Made by a program: the position numbers and the translations under genes. This document shows, piece by piece, positions 1-8,658 of a DNA stretch of 64,000 nt. Under the pieces are notes generated by a model. The model made no database searches, had not been told where the DNA came from, and saw only the letters and a list, made by a program, of their open reading frames with translations. The DNA comes from Chelatococcus sp. YT9. GTDB taxonomy: Bacteria; Pseudomonadota; Alphaproteobacteria; Rhizobiales; Beijerinckiaceae. Each line of letters opens with the position of its first letter. Within the stretch, counting starts at the first letter, position 1. The DNA lies in contig NZ_JAHBRW010000001.1 in NCBI RefSeq assembly GCF_018398315.1, positions 864,001 to 928,000 on the forward strand, given 5' to 3'.

Positions 1-237
1 GGGGGCATGGCGCCCATGATCGCCGTTCAGCTCAACGCGGTCGGCGGCATCACCGCCGTGCAGAGCTATGTCGTCGCCGTCGCGGTTGTCAGCGCCGGCT
101 GCGTCATGCTGCTGCGCGAAAGTGCGTCCCTAACCACAGATCAGCTCGACGATCATATCGCGCCCCTCGGCTCTCAAGTGGGTAAGGGCGAGATGGCGAG
201 CATACCCCTCGCGTTGCAAGCCGAGGGAGCGGGCTGA
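1..237 (+). CDS. MFS transporter, C-terminal fragment (cut by window start)
   Basis: The reading frame is open from the first base of the window and stops at 235-237, so only the last 78 residues are visible. The first 40 or so form a hydrophobic helix pair that begins GGMAPMIAV and ends in LLRES. That is how the last two membrane helices of metabolite:H+ symporter-type MFS permeases usually look. The remaining 35 residues are a polar cytoplasmic tail. The gene converges on the minus-strand heme operon. The family call rests on this helix pattern alone, the substrate cannot be told, and the tail is longer than usual. Confidence 0.5.
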   Translation, partial: GGMAPMIAVQLNAVGGITAVQSYVVAVAVVSAGCVMLLRESASLTTDQLDDHIAPLGSQVGKGEMASIPLALQAEGAG

Positions 238-303
238 GCTGCAAGGCTGTTTGCCTCCTCCACATCATTCAGCCTGACGCGAGAGGCTAGGTATCGAAAG
301 GGA

Positions 304-2043
304 TCAGGCCGTCTTCAGGGCCATGGCCGGCGAAGGAGCGCCGGCCTCCCGACTGCCAGGCGCGATATTCACACGCCGCAGCGGCCCGAGCCCGGCAGGT
401 TCGCGATGCGCCACAACAACAAAGGTCGTTAGCGGCAACATCTCGCGAAGCAAAGTGAAGAGATCGCGCTCGGCCTGTGCGTCCAGCGCACTGGTGGGCT
501 CGTCCAAGAACGCCCAGTTCGGCCGGATTGCGAGCAGCCGGGCAATCATCAAGCGTTGCATCTCCCCGCCGGACAGGCCCTGCGGCTTGTCCCCTACCCC
601 TCCTTCCGCGGCGTTGCGTAGGGCGGCGAGCCGGTGGGTCAGGCCGACTTTGGCGAGCACGTTCTCGATCCATCCCGGTGGGAAATCACGCGGATCGTGG
701 GGATAGACTGCTGCCGCGGCGAGATCGTCGAGCGGCAGATAGGGCTTCTGCGGCAAGAAAAAGGGCGGGTCGATGGGCGTCGCTATCTGCCCCGCCCCGT
801 GAGGCCAGAGCCCCGCTATGGTCTTGAGAAGCGTGCTTTTGCCAGCGCCCGAGGCGCCGCTCAACCAGATGCATTCTCCCCGCGCAATGCGGATATCCGG
901 CAGCTGGACCAATGCCCGCCCTTCCGGATCGCGCACGATAACCTCGCGCAGGCTTACAGTGTCCCCCGCGTCGCGCACATGCTCGAAGCCGGAGCGTCGC
1001 GCGGCGTGCTCCTCTGCGATTTGCAGGAAATTGCTGAGACGTGAGCTCGTCGCGGCGAGCTCCGCTAGATCTTTATAGGAAAAAATGAACCACGACAGTG
1101 TCGTCACCACATTGGAGAACGCATTGGCGATTTGCATCAAGCCGCCGAGCGTCAGCTTTCCCGCCAGAAAAGCCGGCAGAGCGAGGAAAAGCGGAATGCG
1201 CAGCACCGTCGACATATAGGGACGAACGAAAAAGCCGAGGATCAGCTCTCGCCCGATGAGACGCCGCCAGTTATCGATGATCCGGCCAAAACGGCCGTCG
1301 AAATGGCGCCTCTCAGCGGCCTCTCCACCGGCGAGCGCCACTTCATCATAGGCTTCACGCATGCGCGCCAGAGAGAAGCGGAAGTCGGCCTCACGCTTCT
1401 GTTGCTCAAAACTCAGCCTCTTGAGCGGGCGGCCCAGAAGATGGGTAATTAAACTACCGACAGCGACGTAGATGGGGGCAGCCCACACCATATAGCGGGG
1501 AATTTCGATGGATAGCCCCGCTATTATGAAAGCGAGAGGAAACGTGCTTAGCGCCCAGAGCAAGCTGACATACGAGAACAGCGCAATGATATTGCCGGCG
1601 ACATCAAGACCTTCCTGGGTAAACCTCTCAACAAAGATCCGGCAGTCATCAGCGATACGCTGGTCGGGGTTGTCGATTCTTCGATCCCCGGCAAGGTGCC
1701 AGTAGCTCTTATGCGACAGCCAGCGGTCTAGTGACGCTGAGGTCAAAGCACGACGCCAGCGTATCTGAACGATCTTGCGGAGGTAGCTTGCAGCCAAAAA
1801 TACGGTTGCGCTCGAGCCGATGATCAAGAAGAAGACGCCAACTTGACGAACCGCTTCGCCGCTATCGAGCTTCTGTAAGGCGTCATAAAAGACCGCATTC
1901 CAAGCGATCAACTTCAGATTGATCTGAATCGAAACGATGTTCAGCAAGAAAACGCAGACAAAAAAGAAAAGGCCGACCTTGCCGCCAGGGCCCTTGACGG
2001 CAAGGCCGACCAGCCATGCCATCTGGCGGAAAAGGCGGATCAC
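304..2043 (-). CDS. SbmA/BacA/YddA-type ABC transporter, fused membrane and ATPase domains
   Basis: An inner-membrane ABC protein with the permease N-terminal (about residues 1-350, several hydrophobic helices, ABC_membrane_2 type) and the ATPase C-terminal. Visible motifs are Walker A GASGAGKST near residue 398, signature LSGGE near 490 and Walker B WAFLDEPTSALD near 505. An ATG exists at 2097, but it would overlap ChaN by 58 bases. I prefer the GTG at 2043, which forms a GTGA junction with the upstream stop and gives 579 residues. Relatives move peptides, antibiotics or vitamin B12-like molecules. Its place last in a heme operon suggests heme, porphyrin or peptide traffic, which is inference. 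Confidence 0.85.
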   Translation of the reverse strand: MIRLFRQMAWLVGLAVKGPGGKVGLFFFVCVFLLNIVSIQINLKLIAWNAVFYDALQKLDSGEAVRQVGVFFLIIGSSATVFLAASYLRKIVQIRWRRALTSASLDRWLSHKSYWHLAGDRRIDNPDQRIADDCRIFVERFTQEGLDVAGNIIALFSYVSLLWALSTFPLAFIIAGLSIEIPRYMVWAAPIYVAVGSLITHLLGRPLKRLSFEQQKREADFRFSLARMREAYDEVALAGGEAAERRHFDGRFGRIIDNWRRLIGRELILGFFVRPYMSTVLRIPLFLALPAFLAGKLTLGGLMQIANAFSNVVTTLSWFIFSYKDLAELAATSSRLSNFLQIAEEHAARRSGFEHVRDAGDTVSLREVIVRDPEGRALVQLPDIRIARGECIWLSGASGAGKSTLLKTIAGLWPHGAGQIATPIDPPFFLPQKPYLPLDDLAAAAVYPHDPRDFPPGWIENVLAKVGLTHRLAALRNAAEGGVGDKPQGLSGGEMQRLMIARLLAIRPNWAFLDEPTSALDAQAERDLFTLLREMLPLTTFVVVAHREPAGLGPLRRVNIAPGSREAGAPSPAMALKTA

Positions 2044-2969
2044 GATCGAGCGCCCTCTGCGGGAGACTGCGGGCCCGCCGGGCGCTTGGCGCGCCATGAA
2101 CTAGGCGGCTCGGGCCGATCCAAGCGGAAGATGGCGTCCGCTATCCCGACAATGGTGCCGGCATCCTGGGTGTCCGCTTCACTCGGCAATAGCACTGACA
2201 CGTCGGTGATGCCGAGGTCACGCAGTTGATAGGGCGTGCCATGTCCATATTCGAGATGGCCTCGCCCGATGATTCCAACCACGAGCGAAATCGGCCGCTC
2301 GTCAAGAGCTCGCGCAATGTTGCAAGCAAAGGCGCGGTCCCATGTCTGCTGAGCGCGGACGAAACGGTCGAAAGCGGGATCGTCGGCGCTCTGCGCCAAG
2401 CCACCCGGACCGCTCGCGCGCCCGCGTCCCACGAGATTGAAGAGATACTGCCGATAAGCGGAGGTCGCGGGGGCCGAAGGCGTCAACCCGTCGCGCTCAC
2501 TCTCGGAGATAGCGTCCCAGCCTTCCTTGCCGACCCGCGTCACGAGCGGGCGATAACAGTTCAAGGCGAGCATGGGGACTTTCTGCTGGCGGCAGAAATG
2601 GAAGATCGGCAGGTACAACGCGGCATCGAAACCCCAGACATCGTTCCATTCCGACCGGACCAGAAAGGTCTCTGTGTCCATTTCACCATCCACCCAGGCG
2701 TCAAGCACCGGCTGGAGACGACGTGGAAACATCTCGAACCCGACCGCCATGGCCGGATTGAGTACATGCAGAAAGGCGATGACGTGGAGCTGCCAGCGAT
2801 GAATCTCTGCGACATCATGTGTCTCGCCGAGCAGCACCGCACGCCGGAAGGCGGCCTTCTGCAGAACCGGCCGCTGATCCACTAGGCTCCCCGTCGCCGG
2901 ATCGAGCCATGTCCCCCGCGGGTGGGAAACAACCTTTGCCTCGGAGGTCGTCATCGCCGTCAACCCCAT
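2040..2969 (-). CDS. ChaN-like family protein (Tiki/ChaN fold), probable heme-related
   Basis: A 309-residue protein whose N-terminal third carries LLGETHD, followed by HRWQ and FEMFPRR. This is the pattern of the ChaN/haem-binding uptake, Tiki-like domain, whose members bind heme or act as metal-dependent hydrolases. No lipobox or clear signal peptide is seen, whereas many ChaN proteins are lipoproteins, so this copy may be cytoplasmic. It begins 2 bases after the HemS/ChuX-like gene and overlaps the ABC gene by 4 bases, so the three are translationally coupled. A second ATG at 2954 is an alternative start. The family call is firm and the biochemical role is not. Confidence 0.8.
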   Translation of the reverse strand: MGLTAMTTSEAKVVSHPRGTWLDPATGSLVDQRPVLQKAAFRRAVLLGETHDVAEIHRWQLHVIAFLHVLNPAMAVGFEMFPRRLQPVLDAWVDGEMDTETFLVRSEWNDVWGFDAALYLPIFHFCRQQKVPMLALNCYRPLVTRVGKEGWDAISESERDGLTPSAPATSAYRQYLFNLVGRGRASGPGGLAQSADDPAFDRFVRAQQTWDRAFACNIARALDERPISLVVGIIGRGHLEYGHGTPYQLRDLGITDVSVLLPSEADTQDAGTIVGIADAIFRLDRPEPPSSWRAKRPAGPQSPAEGARS

Positions 2970-2971
2970 GC

Positions 2972-3691
2972 TCAGAACTTGGAAAAGACGGCTGCCGGAC
3001 CACGCACGCTGAGACCGATCAGCTCGCCCCCGGCATTCTCCGCCTCCAACACGATCGCGTCGCTTTCGTTACGACGGCGCCATCCTGCGACCGAACCGCC
3101 GCGCAGATGCAGATGGAAATCAGGCTGCATCACATTGATGAAGCCCATGCCGGGCTTCACCGCTGCCACAACGCCTTGCCAACTCTGCACGATGCCGGGA
3201 CGCGCGAGCGTGATGGAGATCGGCTCCCCACCCTCACGAGCAGCCTCGAAGGCGAGCATGCCGGGATCGCCCTCCTCGAAGGTTGCCGGCTCGCGGGCTG
3301 GCTTCTCCACTTCCGGAAGGGGCGTACCGCCGCCGAGCGGCGCAAGACCCGTGTCGAAGGGATCAAGGCCCGCCATGCCGATGATGCTGAAAAGCACCTC
3401 GCCATCAGCATTCTGGAAGTCGAGCCGTGGCAGGACCATGTCCTTCATGCGTCCCGTCCGGTCGACCACCACGGACGCGACCGCGGCGACATCGATGCGA
3501 GAGTCATGCGCCGCACCGCGGCAACGGACAATGCCATCCTCTGCCCCGACCGATTCGACAGGGCCAATACGTTCGTGCGTTGCCCCGCCGTGGCGTGCGG
3601 TCAGCATCACGCTGCCCATCTGCGGGAGGCAATGGAGCACGGCCGCCGCATCTCGGCTGAGTTCGGCGCGGACGGGAGTTTCAGTCGTCAT
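2972..3691 (-). CDS. HemS/ChuX/HutX-like heme utilisation protein
   Basis: A 239-residue cytoplasmic protein with two weakly similar halves. The first ends in DGEVLFSIIG and the second holds DFHLHLR followed by LEAENAGGELIGLSVRG. In HemS and ChuX/HutX proteins the corresponding parts are a histidine-rich FNLHLRE strand and an LELFDADGR strand, and these heme-binding proteins move or degrade imported heme. It is shorter than two-domain HemS (about 340) and longer than single-domain ChuX (about 165), so it may be a compact or diverged form. Directly downstream of the TonB receptor, it probably handles the incoming heme. The assignment rests on motif layout and context. Confidence 0.6.
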   Translation of the reverse strand: MTTETPVRAELSRDAAAVLHCLPQMGSVMLTARHGGATHERIGPVESVGAEDGIVRCRGAAHDSRIDVAAVASVVVDRTGRMKDMVLPRLDFQNADGEVLFSIIGMAGLDPFDTGLAPLGGGTPLPEVEKPAREPATFEEGDPGMLAFEAAREGGEPISITLARPGIVQSWQGVVAAVKPGMGFINVMQPDFHLHLRGGSVAGWRRRNESDAIVLEAENAGGELIGLSVRGPAAVFSKF

Positions 3692-3710
3692 GTCAAAAAG
3701 CCTATCTCTC

Positions 3711-6041
3711 TTAGAAATCGACCTGGGCGCTGAGCTTGAAGGTGCGGCCCGGCGCGGTTTGCAGCTCCAGGGGGTTGGTGACCTTCACGCTGTCCGCTGG
3801 ATTGCGCGAGAAAGTATAACCAAACGGTCCCTTGAAATAACGCTGGTCGAAGATATTGAGGACGCCAGCGCGCAGCGTGACCATTTCCGTCGGCTTCCAG
3901 TTTACATAGCTGTCAAACACCATATAGCTGGACGGACGATAGAGATCATTGGAGCTCGCACGGTTCACGCCCTGGCCGAACGTGCTGATGACTTCAGCCT
4001 GCAACCCCCAGTCAGGTCGCATCCACTTCAGGCCCACTGTTCCATTGAACGGCGTGGCCCCATCATAGGGCACCATCGGATCGCCCGCCTGGTAGCGCTG
4101 GTCGCCGTATTGATAGGACGCGGAGGCGTTCACCGCCCAGTTGTCATGGAACTGCCACTCGCCAAAAGCCTCGATACCCCAGATCTTGACCGCAGACAGA
4201 TTGCGATAGGTGTAGTCGTTCGTGCCCGGGGGATTGTAGAAATTCTGGATGAAGTCCTTGTAGTCAGCATAGAAGCCACCGATCGAGAACCACGCGCGAT
4301 CGAATTGGCCACGGAAGCCGGCCTCATAGGACTTGACGCTTTCCGGTTGCAGGTTGGGGTTCGGAATAAGGTTGAAGGAGACGCCTGGCGAGGACGTATA
4401 AAGCTGCTGCGCCGTAGGCATCTTGAAGCCTTCCGCGTACCGCGCGTAGACGGAGTAGACATCCGTGAGCTTGAAGATGGCCCCGATCTGCGGAATGAGC
4501 TTGCTGGAGTCCGCCTTCTTCGGCGTTATTCCATCCGCCGGGACATAAAAGGCATTCGCCTGCGGGTCGATTGAATAGTTGGCCCAGCGGACACCGGGCG
4601 TGATCATCAGCCGGTCGCCGAAGAGCCTGATTTCATCCTGCATATAGAAGTCAGCGCGTGTCGTATCAGCATTCGTGAAGGCGGCGCTTCGCGTATACGT
4701 CGTCCGCCCCGTCGTGAGATTTCTGACGAGGCTATCGCGATAGTAATCAGCGCGGGTGTAATCCCCCTGGAAACCATACGTCAGCGTATGGCTGCTCGCG
4801 CCGATGTTGAACTTCGATGTGAGCTGAAGATCAGCCTGCCAGAATTCCTCTGAATACCCAAGGTTATCAACAGAGATCTGATTCTGCCTTGTTGCCAGCG
4901 TCTGGAGGCGCTCGCTGTGAACATCGCGGCTCTGCGGCGAATAGGACAACTGCCAATGCAGGTTGTCTAGGAAGTTTACCCCAACGTTCCAGTCATGCGA
5001 TAACGAAACGCGCTTGCGGGTTTGGTCCTGTAGGCGGGGATAAAGCCCGTTGAAGGCTCCGTTAGACTGCAGCCCGTAGTCGTACATCTGACGGATATTA
5101 TTCGAGCTCTCGTAGAGCTCACCAGTCAATTTGAACTCATGGTCGGACGAGGGACGAAACACCAGTTTCGTCAACATGTTCCATGTGGTTCCGTCAAGCG
5201 GGTTGAGAGTGTCGCAGCGGATGGCCATGGGGACGCGCGGGCAGCCCCAGATGCCGCCATCCGCGCGGGCCTTGCTCAGCTTACCCTCGTTAAAGGTGTT
5301 CTGGTTGACGAGGATGAGACCCTGCAGTGTGGGAGTCAGCTGGAAGGCCGCCATCGCGGTCTTCGAGAAGGACTTGTTGAAGCTGTCGTAAGTGGCCTGA
5401 ATACGACCGGCGTAAGGCTTGTCCTTGCCCTTGAGAAGATCATCCGGGTCGAGCGTGCGATAGGCGACGATACCGCCCAGGGCGTCCGCGCCCCAGAGCA
5501 CGGAGCCCGGGCCGCGCACGATCTCGACGGCCTTCAGGCCCGGGAAATCGACGAAGTTGCGGTTGCCATCAGTGATACGCTCCTGAATACGGGTGCCGTC
5601 GACTTGCATCTGCACGCGGTTTCCACCAACGCCGCGGATCGTGAAGCCGCCGAGATTACCGAACGGATCCGTTCCTGAAGTCTGGCGATCGACAGTAATA
5701 CCGGGTTGGTAACGTGCCAGATCCATGTTGTCGCGCGTCATGGTCTGGTCCAGCTGCTGCCTGGTCGTCACGGTCACCGTGCCTGGCACGTCGAGGACAT
5801 TGGTTGGCTGGCGCGTGGCTGTGATGGAAATGGCGTCGAGTTCGATCGTGCCGGGCGCGGCGATGAAATCACCATTTGCGCTCACCTCATCAGCGGCCTC
5901 CTGCACCGGCGCCGCCGCGCCGGCCTGCGCACTGCGCGCATCCCTCGACGTAGGTTGTGCCTGCTGCGCATTCGCGCTCGTTGCCGCAAGAACAATCACC
6001 AGCGCGCTAACGCTGGTGAGAAGACGAGACGTTGTGCCCAT
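3711..6041 (-). CDS. TonB-dependent hemoglobin/heme receptor, outer membrane
   Basis: A 776-residue beta-barrel receptor. Residues 1-25 are a signal peptide ending in SANAQQ. A TonB-box-like DAISITATR precedes a plug domain with FTIRGVGGNRVQMQVDG and ERITDGNRNFVDFP, which is typical of the hemoglobin/transferrin/lactoferrin receptor group. The barrel includes an NPNLQPE motif (near residue 560) and ends in phenylalanine, as outer-membrane proteins do. It is the first gene of the heme operon and follows an AT-rich leader with Irr-box-like sequences. Length and motifs fit HmuR/HemR-type receptors. Heme rather than siderophore as substrate is supported mainly by the neighbouring HemS-like and ChaN-like genes. 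Confidence 0.9.
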   Translation of the reverse strand: MGTTSRLLTSVSALVIVLAATSANAQQAQPTSRDARSAQAGAAAPVQEAADEVSANGDFIAAPGTIELDAISITATRQPTNVLDVPGTVTVTTRQQLDQTMTRDNMDLARYQPGITVDRQTSGTDPFGNLGGFTIRGVGGNRVQMQVDGTRIQERITDGNRNFVDFPGLKAVEIVRGPGSVLWGADALGGIVAYRTLDPDDLLKGKDKPYAGRIQATYDSFNKSFSKTAMAAFQLTPTLQGLILVNQNTFNEGKLSKARADGGIWGCPRVPMAIRCDTLNPLDGTTWNMLTKLVFRPSSDHEFKLTGELYESSNNIRQMYDYGLQSNGAFNGLYPRLQDQTRKRVSLSHDWNVGVNFLDNLHWQLSYSPQSRDVHSERLQTLATRQNQISVDNLGYSEEFWQADLQLTSKFNIGASSHTLTYGFQGDYTRADYYRDSLVRNLTTGRTTYTRSAAFTNADTTRADFYMQDEIRLFGDRLMITPGVRWANYSIDPQANAFYVPADGITPKKADSSKLIPQIGAIFKLTDVYSVYARYAEGFKMPTAQQLYTSSPGVSFNLIPNPNLQPESVKSYEAGFRGQFDRAWFSIGGFYADYKDFIQNFYNPPGTNDYTYRNLSAVKIWGIEAFGEWQFHDNWAVNASASYQYGDQRYQAGDPMVPYDGATPFNGTVGLKWMRPDWGLQAEVISTFGQGVNRASSNDLYRPSSYMVFDSYVNWKPTEMVTLRAGVLNIFDQRYFKGPFGYTFSRNPADSVKVTNPLELQTAPGRTFKLSAQVDF

Positions 6042-6464
6042 GATGCCCAGCCAATTCGAATCTTATCTGGCGAGCATTAATCAAGCATTCATCGATTCTT
6101 CAAGAAAAATATCCGTTATATGCCAACTATTTACTTTTGAATCGTTCTTCTTTTTAATTATTTTACTTTTCCTCTTAATTTAGAAAATTCAAAAATTTTA
6201 CCTTGAACGCTCGATATCAAATGGTTTCCAGCGGAGGCCCGCGGGAAAAACAGCCTCGGCTTTAAGGTTACGAACGACAAACTCCTGAACTTGGCGTCTG
6301 GTGGCGAATGCGATGTACGATCGCCCGCACCCAGCGGCGGCAAAGCAGAATTCCAGATGACCAACAAAATGTGGGATCTATACCTGTATCGCGGAACTAC
6401 GTTCTAAATATTCTAATGCAATTGTACAGAAACGTTGTCCGCTCAGGACAATGCGGGCTGCGCC
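6042..6464. other. AT-rich intergenic region upstream of the heme receptor
   Basis: No convincing gene in 423 bases. The half nearest the receptor (6042-6200) is strongly AT-rich against a GC-rich background, as expected of a promoter. It holds the motif at 6135-6151 and TTTAGAA at 6179-6185. TTCTAAA also occurs at 6402-6408, nearer the end of the SDR gene. Both are half sites of the alphaproteobacterial Irr box. I see no good terminator for the upstream operon here. Confidence 0.6.
6135..6151 (-). promoter_or_regulatory. candidate Irr box (iron control element)
   Basis: TTTTGAA, 3 bases, then TTCTTCT. The known rhizobial iron control element is TTTAGAA-N3-TTCTAAA, so 6 of 7 left-arm and 4 of 7 right-arm positions agree with correct spacing. 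It lies 94 bases upstream of the receptor start. The AT-rich setting makes chance matches likely, so this is only a candidate. Confidence 0.25.
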
Positions 6465-7229
6465 TTACTGGGCGAGGAAGCCGCCATCGACGGGAAGCGT
6501 ATGGCCGGTGATCATCGCCGCGCCCGGTCCCGCAAGGAAAACGATTGCTGCGGCGACGTCCTCAGGCTCCGCCAGACGTTTGAGCGGGGTCATGGCCTCG
6601 ATACGCGCCACGAGCTCGGGCTGCGCGACGAGCGGCGCGATGAAGGGTGTGTTCACATAGGTGGGTGCGACCGCGTTCACGCGGATACCGTGAGGCGCCC
6701 ATTCCACCGCCAGCGCACGCGTCATGTTGACGATGGCACCCTTGGTGGTCTGGTAGGAGATATTGGGATAGAGCCCGCCGCCGGAAAATCCCATGATCGA
6801 CGAGACATTGATGACGGCGCCGGCGATGCCCGCCCCGATCATGTGACGCGCCGCCGCCCGCGCGCACAGGAAGGTGCCCGTCATGTTGACGGCCACCACC
6901 TTGTCCCAATCGGCAACCGTGTGCTCGACGGCGGGCTGGCGGATCGCAAGACCGGCGCTGTTGACCAGGATGTCGATGCGTCCGGCCTGTGCGACTACCT
7001 CCGCGAAGGCCCGGTCGACCTGCCCTTCATCAGCGATGTCAGCCTCGACCGCGCAATGCGCACCGGTGCCGAGGCTCGCGAGCAGGTCGGCACTGACAGT
7101 GGCGCGATCAAGCACAGCGACTCTCGCACCGGCTTCCGCCAATGCTTTGGCCGTCGCGAAACCGATGCCGCTTGCGCCGCCGGTCACAACGGCGACGCGG
7201 CCAACCAGCGGTTTCATGACATCGGTCAC
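6465..7229 (-). CDS. SDR-family oxidoreductase (sugar-acid operon)
   Basis: A classical short-chain dehydrogenase of 254 residues. It shows TGGASGIG near residue 13 for NAD(P) binding, NSAG, the catalytic serine in NVSSIMG and the YQTTK pair, and it ends in a typical PVDGGF segment. Its start is taken as the GTG at 7229, whose GTGA overlaps the stop of OtnI. An in-frame ATG lies at 7217. It is the last gene of the acid-sugar operon, so it probably oxidises or reduces a polyol, lactol or keto-acid of the same pathway. The substrate cannot be read from the sequence. Confidence 0.88.
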   Translation of the reverse strand: MTDVMKPLVGRVAVVTGGASGIGFATAKALAEAGARVAVLDRATVSADLLASLGTGAHCAVEADIADEGQVDRAFAEVVAQAGRIDILVNSAGLAIRQPAVEHTVADWDKVVAVNMTGTFLCARAAARHMIGAGIAGAVINVSSIMGFSGGGLYPNISYQTTKGAIVNMTRALAVEWAPHGIRVNAVAPTYVNTPFIAPLVAQPELVARIEAMTPLKRLAEPEDVAAAIVFLAGPGAAMITGHTLPVDGGFLAQ

Positions 7230-8014
7230 AGGCTTACACCCAGTGCTTTCACCCATCCCATGCCCTCGTCCGTGTCGGCGCGGGGCTTGTATTCCAGCCC
7301 CACCCAGCCGTCATAGCCGATGCTGGCGAGGTGATCGAGAACCGCGCGATAGTTGATCTCGCCCTCGTCGGGCTCGGCGCGGCTCGGCACGGCGGCGATC
7401 TGCACATGGCCGATCACGGGCAGGTAGCGGGTGAGCTTGCGCAGCACGTCTCCCTCGGCCGCGCCGACGTGGTAGACGTCGAACATCAGCTTGATGTTCG
7501 GCCGGCCGGCCTCTTCCCGGATACACGCGGCCTCGGCCTGCGTCGCATAGAAATAGCCAGGCGCGTCATAGGGGTTCAGCGCCTCGAGAAGCAGCGTCAG
7601 GCCATGCGGAGCGGCCTTGTCGGAGGCCTCGCGCAGGTTCTTCACGAAGACGGCGGCCGCCGCCGCCCGCATTTCCGGCGCGACGAAGCCCGCCATGCAA
7701 TGGATGGCCGTGCCACCCGCCTCCAGGCAATAGGCAATGGACTGGTCGACGGCGGCCTGGAACTCGGCCTCGCGGCCCGCGAGGGCGCCGAGGCCGTTTT
7801 CTCCGATTGCCAGGTTACCACGCACAGTGTTGATGCCGAGCAGCTTTAATCCATGACGTTCGCAGCGCGCCCTCACCTCCGCAGCGGGCGTGTCATACGG
7901 CCAGTGCAGCTCGATCGCCTTGAAGCCGGCCCGCGCCGCGGCGTCAATGCGCTCCAGGAGCGGACGGTCGGGCCAGAGAAAGCCGAGGTTGGCGGAATAA
8001 CGCAGCATCGTCAT
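7226..8014 (-). CDS. otnI: 2-oxo-tetronate isomerase (hydroxypyruvate isomerase family)
   Basis: A 262-residue TIM-barrel protein of the xylose isomerase-like/AP endonuclease 2 superfamily. It starts RYSANLGFLWPDRPLLERI and contains GLKLLGINT, a conserved EALNPYDAPGYF segment and LMFDVYH, all typical of hydroxypyruvate isomerase/OtnI proteins. OtnI isomerises 2-oxo-tetronate to 3-oxo-tetronate in four-carbon acid-sugar breakdown. The ATG at 8014 overlaps the OtnC stop by 4 bases. Together with DenD, OtnK and OtnC the tetronate role is strongly favoured over a general hydroxypyruvate isomerase. Confidence 0.88.
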   Translation of the reverse strand: MTMLRYSANLGFLWPDRPLLERIDAAARAGFKAIELHWPYDTPAAEVRARCERHGLKLLGINTVRGNLAIGENGLGALAGREAEFQAAVDQSIAYCLEAGGTAIHCMAGFVAPEMRAAAAAVFVKNLREASDKAAPHGLTLLLEALNPYDAPGYFYATQAEAACIREEAGRPNIKLMFDVYHVGAAEGDVLRKLTRYLPVIGHVQIAAVPSRAEPDEGEINYRAVLDHLASIGYDGWVGLEYKPRADTDEGMGWVKALGVSL

Positions 8015-8658
8015 TTCAGGGCGAACCTCGCGTTCAACTGATCGATCTGGCTCTGATCAAGGCTCCGCACCGCGAGCCCGCGGGTGACGATGAGGAGCCT
8101 CGCCGTCTCCTCCAGCTCCTCCGCGGCGAAGACGGCGCTGTCCAGCGACGCGCCCGCCACCACCGGCCCGTGGTTGGCGAGAAGCACCGCTGCGTGCTCC
8201 GCGGCGCGCGCGGCGACCAGCGGCGCCACATCGGGCGAGCCCGGCGGGGTATAGGGCAGCACCGGCACGCGCCCCACGCGCATCACCACATAGGGCGTGA
8301 TCGGCGTGACCGCGTCCTCTGGGTCGATATCAGCGAGGCAGGAGAGTGCCGTGGCATAGGTCGAATGCAGATGCACCACCGCGCCTGCCGCCGGCCGCGC
8401 CTCGTAGAAGGCCCGATGCAGCGGCAGTTCCTTGGTCGGTGCGTCGCCCCCAACGTGCCGCCAGCCGGTATCGAGCCTGGAAATGCGCTCCGCATCGAGA
8501 AAGCCGAAGCAGGAATTGGTCGGCGTAACAAGGAAGCCGTCTTCGAGCTTGACCGAGATATTGCCGGAGGACCCCACGGTGAAGCCGCGCTCGAACAGCG
8601 AGCGCCCCCACAGGACGATCCGCTTCCGGAGATCAGCTTCCGCCTCAAGCCCGCTCAT
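8011..8658 (-). CDS. otnC: 3-oxo-tetronate 4-phosphate decarboxylase (class II aldolase family)
   Basis: A 215-residue class II aldolase/adducin-domain protein. Metal-ligand histidines are visible in HLHSTYATALS and LANHGPVVAG, and FTVGSSGNIS is the substrate-phosphate loop. OtnC decarboxylates 3-oxo-tetronate 4-phosphate to dihydroxyacetone phosphate. The start is the ATG at 8658 (MSGLEAEADL), an ATGA overlap with the kinase. The much longer open frame upstream is only a shadow of the kinase gene. Fuculose-phosphate aldolase is the alternative reading from fold alone, but the neighbours argue for OtnC. Confidence 0.9.
   Translation of the reverse strand: MSGLEAEADLRKRIVLWGRSLFERGFTVGSSGNISVKLEDGFLVTPTNSCFGFLDAERISRLDTGWRHVGGDAPTKELPLHRAFYEARPAAGAVVHLHSTYATALSCLADIDPEDAVTPITPYVVMRVGRVPVLPYTPPGSPDVAPLVAARAAEHAAVLLANHGPVVAGASLDSAVFAAEELEETARLLIVTRGLAVRSLDQSQIDQLNARFALK

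Noticed and set aside
2922-4574. 550-codon open frame on the plus strand
   Set aside because: It lies opposite the HemS-like and receptor genes, has no family features and an Arg/Ser-rich composition. It is a by-product of high-GC codon use.
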